38,324 nucleotides of DNA from UMGS1124 sp964417835 (GTDB lineage: Bacteria > Bacillota_I > Bacilli_A > RF39 > UBA660), in NCBI GenBank assembly GCA_964417835.1, contig CAYQJD010000006.1, positions 1 to 38,324 on the forward strand, read 5' to 3'. Below the pieces are notes generated by a model. That model did no database searches and was not told the origin of the DNA. It worked only from the letters and a program-made list of their open reading frames with translations. Numbering within the stretch: position 1 is the first letter of the stretch; the number at the start of each line of letters is the position of its first letter. Positions 8,401 through 16,261 of this stretch are shown here, piece after piece. Both the position numbers and the translations under genes were made by a program.

Positions 8401-9228
8401 TTAAGAAGATCTCAGAAATACTTTGAATATCGACCTAGTAATATGTATTATATGAATAATAATGAAAATACTGATGGAGAATATACTACTACTGATAATT
8501 GTTCTGCGTATGGTGATAATTGTATTAAATTAGGTTACGTATATCCAATAAATTTGAATACAACTGGAAAAAGTAATGTATCGTTTTCTATTGGGGGGAC
8601 TTTGGGAGATATAATTAATATTGATTATGTTAATGAAAAATTTGAAAAATTATTTAATGTTAGCAATAATGAATTTACTTGTAGTTATAATATTACTAAT
8701 GACGCAGTTGTTAAAGATACTAAGAATAGTGATTATAAAGCTAATTTTTATACGAGAAGTATAAGTACTTTGAATGTTGATCCTAATAATAGATATGGAC
8801 AAGGAATATTAGGAGCCAATTGGGCTAGTGAAAAAGGACAGGCTTTAATAAATATTATAGAAGAAAAGGCTAAGAAAAATAATACAAATAGTCCTAGTAA
8901 TTTAGAATATTCTTTTGTTCTTACCCCTAATTCTATTAGATTGATTGAAGAGTATAACGAAGGTAAGAAATATACTGATGTTACTCTTTCTTGTAATAGT
9001 ATGGGTGGAGAATGTCAAAGTGATTTCTTAAAAAATTATGTTAATGGAAAAATCGGAGATAATATCGATAATGATCTTATTGGAATGTCTACAATAAATA
9101 ATATTTGGAAGTATTATGTTAATAGTAGTTGGCAAACTGGTAAGAGTATAAATGAGTATTGTGTTGGAACTGTTGATGCTAAAGAGTGTTACGATACATT
9201 ATATAAGAATACGGGGGTATTACCATGA
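5407..9228 (+). CDS. Giant Cys-rich surface protein (1273 residues), unknown family
   Basis: The protein has a basic head and one membrane segment (about 10-29), then an outside chain of over 1200 residues. It contains 37 cysteines, about 3 percent, often in C-x(n)-C spacing, so extensive disulfide bonding is likely. No transmembrane segment, LPXTG or other anchor is visible at the C-terminus. A helical motif C-x-Y-[IL]-x-x-L...G-x-L occurs twice (from about C315 and C451). A charged helical region lies at about 710-840. Segments such as NGNGMYKLYTD...IEYW recall bacterial surface beta-repeat modules, but I cannot assign a family. It overlaps both neighbours by four bases (ATGA), so three surface genes form one unit upstream of the Tad motor. 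Codon use is slightly less AT-rich than neighbours in the Cys-rich middle. Possible role: adhesin or pilus tip/shaft component exported with the Tad system. Confidence 0.85.
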   Translation: MKKFKLKKKFIFLFSIIFILIISISTIIIFKDRFDSNKNVKENERIKYLEELTKVGSAHYSIYQGSTIICDNATTTDGSTTDILTCGGTTYQKKIDGSGEYTASSGADGYYAYTYYCLADSDNCNYNNRVGKDELVKLVYSKDQPINLVFGCPWGLDAIYTKYNPEKEEFGWAQWLEDSGLNYEYKESEMKDFLEESCYAEANYIKGNRIEIEKFNKESDCVTGKIIEAQSYESSCLESESEYISEDYIFLWDKYNILYYWEPGEKGIYQANLKIDDTKCSEHGINALFDYIKDESNYDKYEGATNIEDNKETLCQYIEKLYDQGKLDSNDVETLFYYNGQLNNFDKFECNIEYISNETCETNLGYSNQRKELEDSCNLILSSGVVVGCQNSNLENLSTLNHVSDGITLNVGTYTSEQGGTSIVVNACDYSSDSSWEVERLLTDLDSEATCNYLNTLAQKGLLTKKQIEEASKNDCEITVKEKGCKIKSTESGGLYYVKDGMLLSKDTYIMSCSSVFFNANGGGGLNCDNDTIISSISSDWNSCVLNKATTPNTSQSIKFPNGNGMYKLYTDNTIEYWSDKSDCTGKKYFKDQSYTFKITEEGLTFYACYKNNEIDSNIITADFDTETDVQYETCDLDLSKTAVTNKVTKQKEYNKSSTDYNLNEYCKITCVEELKYRYPNIFSTVKSGTYYEFMFNPEVIASKQCVETIDYDSWERDYKKKIEEEEDAYGQYLAAYYTYNSIPNGWPTTFTKQCGEDDIELEKWNWFRYSYSNNKITAYHDWVKDNCDEGYSDKLVSEKKDALKKYIKAFKKYISKITERKELEKYNRQCYAALDNTSDNSSSISINEYSSVNLNEDFYSLISDNTTGLIPDDIAELKFSESTNFETQYNRIGLLDIDKFYDVNPTIFYKDNSIGIEDTLSLIDNGKGNLIYDSGAYTDIEDSEYTKDKTMSEIKYNIGSEFEEKTSTYKGETSKKISDTYSISYSISFNAYNQEYILRRSQKYFEYRPSNMYYMNNNENTDGEYTTTDNCSAYGDNCIKLGYVYPINLNTTGKSNVSFSIGGTLGDIINIDYVNEKFEKLFNVSNNEFTCSYNITNDAVVKDTKNSDYKANFYTRSISTLNVDPNNRYGQGILGANWASEKGQALINIIEEKAKKNNTNSPSNLEYSFVLTPNSIRLIEEYNEGKKYTDVTLSCNSMGGECQSDFLKNYVNGKIGDNIDNDLIGMSTINNIWKYYVNSSWQTGKSINEYCVGTVDAKECYDTLYKNTGVLP

Positions 9229-10340
9229 AAGAAAGTTTATGGGGATATTGGTTAATATTATTAGGTATAATGGTAAGTACTGTTATGATAATGTTAAGTA
9301 ATATGACTACATCCAACCAACAAGATTATTACTTATTAAAAGAAATAACTGATGCTGCAATGATAGATTCAATTGATTGGAGTTATTATAGAGAATATGG
9401 AGAAGTGAAAATTAATACAGAAGTATTTGTTGAAATATTTATAAGACGTTTTGCAGAAAGTGTATCAAAAATGAATTCTTATAAAATAGATTTTTATTCT
9501 ATATATGAAAATCCTCCTAGTGTAAGTATAAAGGTGACTACTCAAAGTGGACGATACGAAGTAGTAGGAGATGCTGTTAATTTTGATGTTATAAATACTT
9601 ATGATGCAGTATTAGAAACTAATAATAAACTTATATTTGATCATGATTATTATTCATTACCATATGCATGGTGTAGTCAATATTCTTCTAATATTGATTC
9701 AGATGGTTATTGTAAAATTGGAGAAAATAATTATGTTGAATTTAATGATTTATCAAAAATATTAACTGAAACTGATATAGCAAAGATAAAAAACGTCGAT
9801 CCTGATTGTGTTGATTCTGATAGACTTAAAGAAACAAAAGAGTGTAAAGGCAAACTTAAGGTTTTAGAAGCAAAATATTTAAAGAATATTACTACTCAGG
9901 ATGAGCTAGATGCGTATAAGAAGCAATATAGCGCTGGTGAAGATGGGATAAATGCATATAGCTTTGATTTATATAATAGAGATAGAAATACGAATGATGT
10001 ACCATTTCCCCTTTACGATGTAAAATATTTGGCAACAATTAAAGATGTTAGGTTAACGGTTACAGATAGGAGTGAAGGGGAATATGCTTTGGCGTGGAGT
10101 GGAAAGTTTACATGTTCAAATTATACATTTGGTTCAGCTGAAGCAGAGGATATAGTTAAAAGATATAGACGTGAACCTGATGACTCGTTGGTAAAAAACT
10201 GTCATTATAATTATGATGAAATTTATTCTAAATCAGATAGCTATCAAGATGTTGAAGGTGAGGGATATGAATGGACTCCTTATTATGGTACATGCTTAGT
10301 AGGAATAAAGTATAAAATTGTATTCTATTATGATACATAA
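9225..10340 (+). CDS. TadE/TadG-like pseudopilin or surface protein of the Tad cluster
   Basis: A 371-residue protein with a short N-terminus, one membrane segment (about 8-26, YWLILLGIMVSTVMIMLS), then an outside domain with seven Cys. The layout, a short inside tail, one hydrophobic helix, then LLKEITDAAMIDSIDWSYY and an extracellular domain, is like TadE/TadG minor pilins, though sequence similarity is not obvious. The start overlaps the preceding stop (ATGA). A compact intrinsic terminator follows at once. The family is unknown to me; position next to cpaB-cpaF-tadB-tadC is the main functional hint. Confidence 0.8.
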   Translation: MKESLWGYWLILLGIMVSTVMIMLSNMTTSNQQDYYLLKEITDAAMIDSIDWSYYREYGEVKINTEVFVEIFIRRFAESVSKMNSYKIDFYSIYENPPSVSIKVTTQSGRYEVVGDAVNFDVINTYDAVLETNNKLIFDHDYYSLPYAWCSQYSSNIDSDGYCKIGENNYVEFNDLSKILTETDIAKIKNVDPDCVDSDRLKETKECKGKLKVLEAKYLKNITTQDELDAYKKQYSAGEDGINAYSFDLYNRDRNTNDVPFPLYDVKYLATIKDVRLTVTDRSEGEYALAWSGKFTCSNYTFGSAEAEDIVKRYRREPDDSLVKNCHYNYDEIYSKSDSYQDVEGEGYEWTPYYGTCLVGIKYKIVFYYDT

Positions 10341-10342
10341 GA

Positions 10343-10369
10343 GGTTGTGAAGTTCACGCAATCTTTTTT
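10343..10369 (+). terminator. Intrinsic terminator splitting the Tad cluster
   Basis: GGTT-GTGA, loop AGT, TCAC, a two-base bulge, AATC, then TTTTTT. The stem has 8 pairs (one G-T). It follows the stop of the third surface gene by two bases and precedes cpaB by about 75 bases. The structural and motor genes can therefore be made at different levels. Confidence 0.75.
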
Positions 10370-10444
10370 ACATTAATTTAGGACTAGAATTATTTTTTTA
10401 AATATAGTATTATTATTTTAGATATATAATAGGAGGAATAAAAT

Positions 10445-11314
10445 ATGAATAATCTTATTTTAAAGTTAAAGAGGTTTTTAGGAAATAAAAATACTGTTAC
10501 TATACTTGGGGTTATTATTGGGGTTGCGGTTTTATTATTTGGGTATAACTATAGAGTTAACCAAGCTGTTCAGCCGGTTAATATTCCATATGCTTTAAAA
10601 AGAATGGAACCTAAAAGTAAGGTTGAGGCTGATGATGTGGGGACTATAAAAGTTAGCAAAGCTTTTGTTGAACAAAATACTGATATTGTTGATACTAAAC
10701 AATATATTTTAAACAAGGAATGGTATGTTAACTATGATACTGTTATTCCTAATGGAGGTTTGTTTTATAAATCTCAATTAGTTACTAAAGATCAAATCCC
10801 TGATACTGCTTTTGATGATATTGAAAATGGAGCAACTATATTTAGTTTGTCTGTAGATAGTCATAGTACTTATGGGAATTCTATAATGCCAGGTAATTAT
10901 ATTGATTTGTATTTAAAAGCTACTGATGAAAATGGTAAGGTTATTTTTGGTAAATTTATAGAAAGTATCAAGGTATTAAGTGTTAGAGATTCTAGTGGAA
11001 ATGATGTGTTCGCTGATAGTCAAACAAATAGAAATAGTAGTGAATTATTATTTGCTGTTAAAAATGATTTATTTTTGTTATTAAGCGAAGCTAGTTTTGT
11101 TGGTGGTATAGAAATAGTACCTGTACCGAGAAATGCAGCATATAGAATCGAAGGAGAAGATAATGGTACTAGAGTTTCTACAGAAACTTTAGCTAACTTC
11201 ATCTTAGATAAAGTTTCTGAAATGTCAGATCAAATTGATTTAAATAATGTTACTAGTGGTGATAATGCAGATGTGACTACAGGTAGTCTTAGTGATTCAG
11301 GAACAGAAAACTAG
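10445..11314 (+). CDS. cpaB: CpaB/RcpC-like Tad pilus assembly protein (SAF domain)
   Basis: A 289-residue protein with one membrane segment (about 18-38) and an outside SAF-type region. VNIPYALKRMEPKSKVEADDV and GATIFSLSVDSHSTYGNSIMPGNYIDLYL match the CpaB/RcpC pattern, in which a beta-clip domain is followed by the GD-x-V-D-like segment; here it is MPGNYIDLYL. CpaB homologues are needed for Tad/Flp pilus assembly, probably at the cell wall or outer layer. The ribosome site AGGAGG is excellent. It begins the motor half of the cluster and is followed by cpaF after 12 bases. The C-terminal tail is Ser/Thr/Asp-rich. Confidence 0.85.
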   Translation: MNNLILKLKRFLGNKNTVTILGVIIGVAVLLFGYNYRVNQAVQPVNIPYALKRMEPKSKVEADDVGTIKVSKAFVEQNTDIVDTKQYILNKEWYVNYDTVIPNGGLFYKSQLVTKDQIPDTAFDDIENGATIFSLSVDSHSTYGNSIMPGNYIDLYLKATDENGKVIFGKFIESIKVLSVRDSSGNDVFADSQTNRNSSELLFAVKNDLFLLLSEASFVGGIEIVPVPRNAAYRIEGEDNGTRVSTETLANFILDKVSEMSDQIDLNNVTSGDNADVTTGSLSDSGTEN

Positions 11315-11326
11315 GGAGGAATCAAG

Positions 11327-12409
11327 ATGAATGATGCTGTTTTTTCCCAATTAGATTTTGGCCCTTTAAAAGAGTTTTTAGAAGATGATAATGTTACTGA
11401 TATTTCATATAGTAATGGTGGGCAAGTGTGGTTGAAAACTTTAGATAAAGGTATATTCCAAGTCGATAGGCCAGATATAAATAATGCCATGATGGAAAAA
11501 CTTGCATTTCAATGTTCAAATGTAATGGGGAAGACATTTAATATGGCTTCTCCATTCTTGGATGCTGAGAGTGCAGAGTTACGTATGAATTTTATTCATG
11601 ATTCTATTAGTACTAATGGTATTGCGTGTGTAATTCGTAAAACGCCTGCTAAAATAAGATTGAATAAAGATAAGTTAATAAGTGAAAGATATACTACTAT
11701 AGAAATTCATGATTTTTTAATAAAATGTGTTGAAGGCCATTGTAATATTATAGTGAGTGGTGAGACTGGTAGTGGTAAAACAGAATTGGTTAAATATTTA
11801 GCAAGTTATACAAAAGAAAATGAAAAAATTATTACAATAGAAGATACTTTGGAACTTCATTTGGATAAAATATTTCCTCATAGAGATATAGTTGCAGTAA
11901 AAACTAATAATATTGCCAGTTATTCAGATGTATTAGTTTCATGTATGAGACAAAATCCTAAATGGATTTTGTTATCTGAGGTACGTAGTGCTGAAGCTGT
12001 TCTTGCTGTTCGTAATTCAATTTCATCTGGGCATAATATTTTATCAACAATTCACTCTGATAAAGCTAGTAGTATACCTTTACGTATGTATTCTTTAATG
12101 GAATCAAGTCAAGATATTGAACAATTTCTAAGCAGTATTCATAGATATGTTCAAATTGGTGTATATGTTAAAGGATATTTTAGTAAAGAGTTAAATAGAT
12201 TTCAAAGAGAAATATTTGAGGTTTGTGAATTTTATGTTAATGAAAAGAATCAACCTAAGAAAAATATAATATATAAAAAATTTATGAATGGTAATTTTCA
12301 AATTCAAAATCCTACAAAGTATTTATTAGAATATTTAAGTATTCAAGGGGTTATTCTTCCTGAAGATACATTTAGACTTGGTTCTGTAAATAAGGGAGAA
12401 GAAGATTAG
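11327..12409 (+). CDS. cpaF: CpaF/TadA secretion ATPase
   Basis: A 360-residue hexameric-type secretion ATPase of the TadA/CpaF branch. Visible motifs: Walker A GETGSGKT (145-152), Asp box IEDTLEL (171-177), Walker B-like WILLSEVR (213-220), and His box SGHNILSTIHSD (234-245). The N-terminal domain (about 1-110) with DISYSNGGQVWLKTLDKG is the usual nucleotide-independent fold. It powers assembly of Tad pili or export of surface proteins from the inner face of the membrane. It is preceded by GGGAGGA and followed closely by tadB. No second ATPase is seen in the cluster. Confidence 0.93.
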   Translation: MNDAVFSQLDFGPLKEFLEDDNVTDISYSNGGQVWLKTLDKGIFQVDRPDINNAMMEKLAFQCSNVMGKTFNMASPFLDAESAELRMNFIHDSISTNGIACVIRKTPAKIRLNKDKLISERYTTIEIHDFLIKCVEGHCNIIVSGETGSGKTELVKYLASYTKENEKIITIEDTLELHLDKIFPHRDIVAVKTNNIASYSDVLVSCMRQNPKWILLSEVRSAEAVLAVRNSISSGHNILSTIHSDKASSIPLRMYSLMESSQDIEQFLSSIHRYVQIGVYVKGYFSKELNRFQREIFEVCEFYVNEKNQPKKNIIYKKFMNGNFQIQNPTKYLLEYLSIQGVILPEDTFRLGSVNKGEED

Positions 12410-12425
12410 AAAGAGGTGAAGTAGA

Positions 12426-13322
12426 ATGATTGAGAGTATTTTGATTGTCTTAATTGTAATATTTGTTTTAATTTCTAGGTTTGGAAAGAATGATACTGTA
12501 TATGGTTCTGTAAGAGGGACTGTTACCAAATTTTTATCAAAATTAATACCTTATAATTATGAAGATGTTAGAAAAAAAGCAGAAGAATTAGGTCAAACTT
12601 TTAATTCAAAACAATATGCATTTCAATTTGTTTTGTTTGCAGTTGGTGGTGGTGGAATAGCATTTTTATATTTTAGAAGTTTGATGTGGGCAATAATATA
12701 TGGTATTGCTGCAACAACATTTATTCCTTATTTAACAGTATTAAAATATCAAAGAGTTTATAGTGAGTATTTATTTGAATGTATTCAAACATATTGTACA
12801 AATGTTATAATGGAATTTAATACTACTCAATCTTTTGTAAAGTCATTAGAAGGAGTAGTTGAAAGTGGGATTTTAGAAGATCCGGTATTAACTGATGTTA
12901 AAACAATGATTGATATGTCTTATAAAAATGGTACTATTGATCAAAGTATCGAATGGTTTGATAAAAAATATCCATATTATATGGTAAAGAATATGCATCA
13001 ATTATTTTTGCAAATTACAAATGAGGGTGCTAAAGATTCTGGAGAATCTTTAGAGAATATGTTGTTGGATATTGATGCTTTAGTAGAAGGAGTTTATCGT
13101 GATAAAATGGATAGACAAAACTTTTATACAAAGTTTTTAACATTTGGTATTGCACTTTATTTATTAGTTATGCTTATTCAATTTTTATTAGGATCATCTA
13201 ATTATTTAGCAATGTTAAGTGAATGGTATGTTCAAATGATTTTACATTTAATAATTATTCTAAACTCATTTTTCTTACTTAAAGGTATAAAATTTTATAA
13301 TGAAGATACGGGGGTAGAATAA
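12426..13322 (+). CDS. tadB: TadB-like membrane platform protein
   Basis: A 298-residue membrane protein with an N-terminal segment (1-17), two central segments (about 64-108) and two C-terminal segments (about 235-292). Between them lies a cytosolic helical domain of the T2SSF/TadB-TadC type (about 110-230). In Tad systems TadB pairs with TadC to form the inner-membrane platform turned by the ATPase. The start is supported by AGAGGTGA. The stop TAA overlaps the tadC ATG by one base (TAATG). Sequence similarity is modest, but order (ATPase, then two such proteins) is diagnostic. Confidence 0.85.
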   Translation: MIESILIVLIVIFVLISRFGKNDTVYGSVRGTVTKFLSKLIPYNYEDVRKKAEELGQTFNSKQYAFQFVLFAVGGGGIAFLYFRSLMWAIIYGIAATTFIPYLTVLKYQRVYSEYLFECIQTYCTNVIMEFNTTQSFVKSLEGVVESGILEDPVLTDVKTMIDMSYKNGTIDQSIEWFDKKYPYYMVKNMHQLFLQITNEGAKDSGESLENMLLDIDALVEGVYRDKMDRQNFYTKFLTFGIALYLLVMLIQFLLGSSNYLAMLSEWYVQMILHLIIILNSFFLLKGIKFYNEDTGVE

Positions 13323-14104
13323 TGTTTATAGAAGCTGTTATTATTATAATAATAATATTTATTGTATTACAAGCTAATGGTAGTATAAGTTTAAATAAAT
13401 TTATAAAAGATAATCAAGAATATTTTAAAACAATGAAAGAAAATGATTATGAATTTTTACTTAAAGCTAGATATGGTGATGGTATAGATTCAGATAGATT
13501 GTTTTCTTTGAGAATTAGAGATGGCGCTATAACAATAGTATTAGTAATATTTTTGTTTATTAATGATTTAGATTATACAAAAGTAATAGTAGCTATAGTT
13601 GCTGGTTATGGAATGTTTAAAATGGGTTATATAAAGTTAAAAAATTATTATAAAGCTCATTTACATGAAATTGATGCACAATTACCTTATTATTTAAAAA
13701 GTTTAGAAATACTAATTCAACATTATACTGTACCTGTTGCAATAGGAAAATCTTTAGAAGATGCTCCTAAAATATTTCAAGAAGGATTAAAAGAATTATT
13801 GCAAAAAATTAATGCTGGAGATAGTACTATTACTCCATATATGGACTTTGCGAAAGACTATCCAGTTAGAGATTCTATGAGAATGATGAGACTTTTATAT
13901 CGTTTAGGATTAGGAAGTCAAGAAAGAAAGCAAGAACAATTATTGCAATTTTCTAGATCTATATCTAGTTTACAACAAAAAGCTCGTGAAACAAGATATA
14001 AAAATAGACTAGAAAAAATGGAAAAGAAAACTATGATAATGTTGGTTTGTACTGGAGTAGGAGTAATGTTATTATTGGTAATTTCTATAATGAATATGTT
14101 TTAA
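13322..14104 (+). CDS. tadC: TadC-like membrane platform protein
   Basis: A 260-residue membrane protein: segment 1 about 3-17, a central pair (about 62-100), then a long cytosolic helical T2SSF-like stretch with ETRYKNRLEKMEKKTM before the last membrane segment (about 239-258). HEIDAQLPYYLKSLEILIQ is the usual TadC-type beginning of the helical domain. It partners TadB under the CpaF ATPase. It ends the Tad cluster; the next gene, rimM, has its own TATAAT at 14123-14128 inside a small hairpin (14104-14125) and its own AGGA site. No prepilin peptidase or TadZ follows. Confidence 0.85.
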   Translation: MFIEAVIIIIIIFIVLQANGSISLNKFIKDNQEYFKTMKENDYEFLLKARYGDGIDSDRLFSLRIRDGAITIVLVIFLFINDLDYTKVIVAIVAGYGMFKMGYIKLKNYYKAHLHEIDAQLPYYLKSLEILIQHYTVPVAIGKSLEDAPKIFQEGLKELLQKINAGDSTITPYMDFAKDYPVRDSMRMMRLLYRLGLGSQERKQEQLLQFSRSISSLQQKARETRYKNRLEKMEKKTMIMLVCTGVGVMLLLVISIMNMF

Positions 14105-14151
14105 TAACATATTTTTTTATGTTATAATATAAAATGAAATGAGGATTATTT

Positions 14152-14634
14152 ATGGATATTCTATATGTTGGAAAAATAGTCAATACACATGGTATAAAAG
14201 GGGAACTAAGAATTAAAAGTGATTTTGAGAAAAAAGAATTAGTTTTTAAAGAAGGAAATAAAATTATCATTGATAAAGAAGAACATATTATAAGAACTTA
14301 TAGAAAGCATAAAATATTTGATATGATTACAATAGATGAATTTGATAATATAAATGATGTGTTATGTTTTGTTGGAAAAAATGTATATGTTTCAAGAATA
14401 TCTTTGAAACTTAAAGAAACAGAATATTTATTATCTGATTTAATAGGGTTAGATATTGTATATAATAATAATATTTATGGTATAGTTGAAGATTATTCTA
14501 ATGATTTAAATCCATTACTAAAAGTAAAATATAAAAAGAATTATTATATACCAATAAATCCTGATTATATTAAAAATGTAGATATAAAAAATAAAAAAAT
14601 ATTTGTCGAAAATATAGAAGGATTAATATTATGA
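14152..14634 (+). CDS. rimM: 16S rRNA processing/ribosome maturation factor RimM
   Basis: A 160-residue protein that helps mature the 30S head by binding S19. YVGKIVNTHGIKGELRIKS at 5-23 is the family signature, and the second half (LIGLDIVYNNNIYGIVEDY...YIPINPDYIKNVD) is the PRC-barrel domain. The stop overlaps the trmD start (ATGA), giving the classic rimM-trmD coupling. Neither rpsP nor rplS, the usual partners in Bacillus, is beside them. Confidence 0.95.
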   Translation: MDILYVGKIVNTHGIKGELRIKSDFEKKELVFKEGNKIIIDKEEHIIRTYRKHKIFDMITIDEFDNINDVLCFVGKNVYVSRISLKLKETEYLLSDLIGLDIVYNNNIYGIVEDYSNDLNPLLKVKYKKNYYIPINPDYIKNVDIKNKKIFVENIEGLIL

Positions 14635-15323
14635 AAATAAGTATTTTAACTCTTTTTCCAAATTTTTTTGATAATTTTTTAAATGAATCTATAGTAAAAC
14701 GTGCAATAGAAAAAAATAAAGTTAATATAGAAATAATAAATTTTAGAAAATATAGTAAAAGACAAAATAATCAAGTTGATGATACTCCATATGGTGGAGG
14801 AGCTGGAATGGTATTAATGTGCCAACCAATAATGGATTGTATTGAAGATATAAAAACAGAAAAGTCTGTAGTAATAATGCTTACTCCAGATGGGAAAGTT
14901 TATAATCAATCTATTGCAAAAGATCTATTAAATAAAGAACATATTATTTTATTATGTGGACATTATGAAGGATTTGACGAAAGAATAAAATCAGTTGTGG
15001 ATTTAGAAATTAGTATTGGAGATTTTATTTTAACTGGTGGTGAAATACCAGCAATGGTAATAGCTGATAGTGTTGTTAGATTAATAGATGGAGTAATAAA
15101 TAAAGAAAGTTTACAAGACGAGTCATTTGAAGATAATTTATTAGATTATCCAGTTTATACTAAGCCAGCAGATTTTAAAGGACTTAAAGTACCAGAAGTT
15201 TTATTAAGTGGCGATCATGCTAAAATTGCTGCGTGGAGAAAAAAAGAACAAATAAAAAAAACAGAACAAAGAAGAATGGATCTTATTGGGGCAAATTATG
15301 AAAGTAGTAATAGTAAAGAATAA
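14631..15323 (+). CDS. trmD: tRNA (guanine-37-N1)-methyltransferase TrmD
   Basis: A 230-residue SPOUT methyltransferase that adds m1G37 to tRNAs reading CNN codons, which prevents +1 frameshifting. Signature stretches: DDTPYGGGAGMVL, LLCGHYEGFDERI and IGDFILTGGE form the knotted SAM site. The length is normal. It is translationally coupled to rimM. A small unknown gene begins inside its last codons. Confidence 0.96.
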   Translation: MKISILTLFPNFFDNFLNESIVKRAIEKNKVNIEIINFRKYSKRQNNQVDDTPYGGGAGMVLMCQPIMDCIEDIKTEKSVVIMLTPDGKVYNQSIAKDLLNKEHIILLCGHYEGFDERIKSVVDLEISIGDFILTGGEIPAMVIADSVVRLIDGVINKESLQDESFEDNLLDYPVYTKPADFKGLKVPEVLLSGDHAKIAAWRKKEQIKKTEQRRMDLIGANYESSNSKE

Positions 15324-15678
15324 TAGTTATATTAAATATAATTTATTATGTGGAAAAGGGTATACTTTTAAACCTAAAAAATCTCTTAATAATTTAAACA
15401 TAATAAATATTAATATGATAAAAACTATATTGAAAAAAAGAATAGATAAAGATATTAATAATGCTAAAAATGCTATTAGACTAATGTTAAAAAGTGACTT
15501 TACTGAAATTAGTGATTGTAATATGATGATTAAAGAATTAAAAAGATTATCTAATAATTTAGAAAATAAATATAGATTATATTTTAATGAGATGGAATAT
15601 TTTGAATTAGTTAAACAAATATATCAATTAGATATGGAGATAAATACTAAAAGAATACTTTTAGAAACTAAAGACTAA
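15298..15678 (+). CDS. Unknown small, basic helical protein downstream of trmD
   Basis: The 126-residue product has no signal or membrane segment. The N-terminus (MKVVIVKNNSYIKYNLLCGK) looks beta-rich; the remainder is predicted helical and Lys-rich (AKNAIRLMLKSDFTEISDC...MIKELKRLSNNLENKYRLYF). I choose ATG 15298, with GGGG 4-7 bases upstream, over ATG 15286; either start overlaps trmD by about 25-38 bases. It takes the place where rplS stands in many Bacillota but is not L19. It ends in a terminator that includes its stop codon. No family recognised. Confidence 0.7.
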   Translation: MKVVIVKNNSYIKYNLLCGKGYTFKPKKSLNNLNIININMIKTILKKRIDKDINNAKNAIRLMLKSDFTEISDCNMMIKELKRLSNNLENKYRLYFNEMEYFELVKQIYQLDMEINTKRILLETKD

Positions 15679-15690
15679 AGTATTTTTTTT
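15654..15690 (+). terminator. Terminator of the rimM-trmD unit, overlapping the last codons
   Basis: AATACTTT (15654-15661) pairs with AAAGTATT (15677-15684), followed by a run of T. The TAA stop (15676-15678) lies in the loop and second arm, so translation to the end would open the stem. Confidence 0.6.
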
Positions 15691-15724
15691 TTATGTTTTT
15701 CATATTAATTATTAGGTGAATTAT

Positions 15725-16261
15725 ATGGCAAAAAAATATATTAAAGGTTTTATTAGCAGATGTTTAATATGTATAATTTTATATTTAATTATATCTATTA
15801 TTTGTAATTTTAGTGATACTAATTTATTATGGTTTAAGAATAATGTTTTTAATACTAATTTTAATTTTACTTTTTTTAATAAATTATATACTAAATATAT
15901 AGACAAATATCTTCCATTTGATTTATATGATGAAAAAGTAGTTATGAAAGAAGGCTTAGTTTATAATTCTAAAAAGTCATATTTAAATGGAGTTTCTTTG
16001 GAGGTAGGTAAGAACTATAATATGTACTCTTTACAAGGTGGAATTGTTGTTTATATAGGCGATAAAGAAGAACTAGGTAATACGTTAATTATACAAGGAA
16101 CAGATGGAATTGATTATTGGTATTCTAATTTAGAAAATTTAAGTGTTAATTTATATGACTATATTGAAAAAGATACTTTACTTGGAGTAAGTAAAAGTGA
16201 ATTTATCTATTTAAACTTTGTAAAAGATGGAGAATATATAGATTATGAAGACTTTATTTAA
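15725..16261 (+). CDS. spoIVFA: SpoIVFA-like inhibitor with degenerate LytM domain
   Basis: A 178-residue protein: short basic head, one membrane segment (about 12-28), then an outside/intermembrane chain ending in a degenerate LytM (M23-like) domain, about 95-178. QGGIVVYIGDKEELGNTLII is the usual start of that fold, but the metal-binding His residues are missing (WYSNLENL where active enzymes have the HxH), so it cannot be a peptidase. In Bacillus SpoIVFA holds SpoIVFB inactive in the outer forespore membrane. It overlaps the spoIVFB gene by 17 bases. ATG 15725 follows AGGTGA closely and is preferred to GTG 15716, which lies inside that site. Confidence 0.85.
   Translation: MAKKYIKGFISRCLICIILYLIISIICNFSDTNLLWFKNNVFNTNFNFTFFNKLYTKYIDKYLPFDLYDEKVVMKEGLVYNSKKSYLNGVSLEVGKNYNMYSLQGGIVVYIGDKEELGNTLIIQGTDGIDYWYSNLENLSVNLYDYIEKDTLLGVSKSEFIYLNFVKDGEYIDYEDFI

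Noticed and set aside
14104..14125. Hairpin after tadC as an intrinsic terminator
   Set aside because: The T run is in the loop and no T tract follows the stem; it overlaps a probable -10 of rimM, so it is not a clear terminator.
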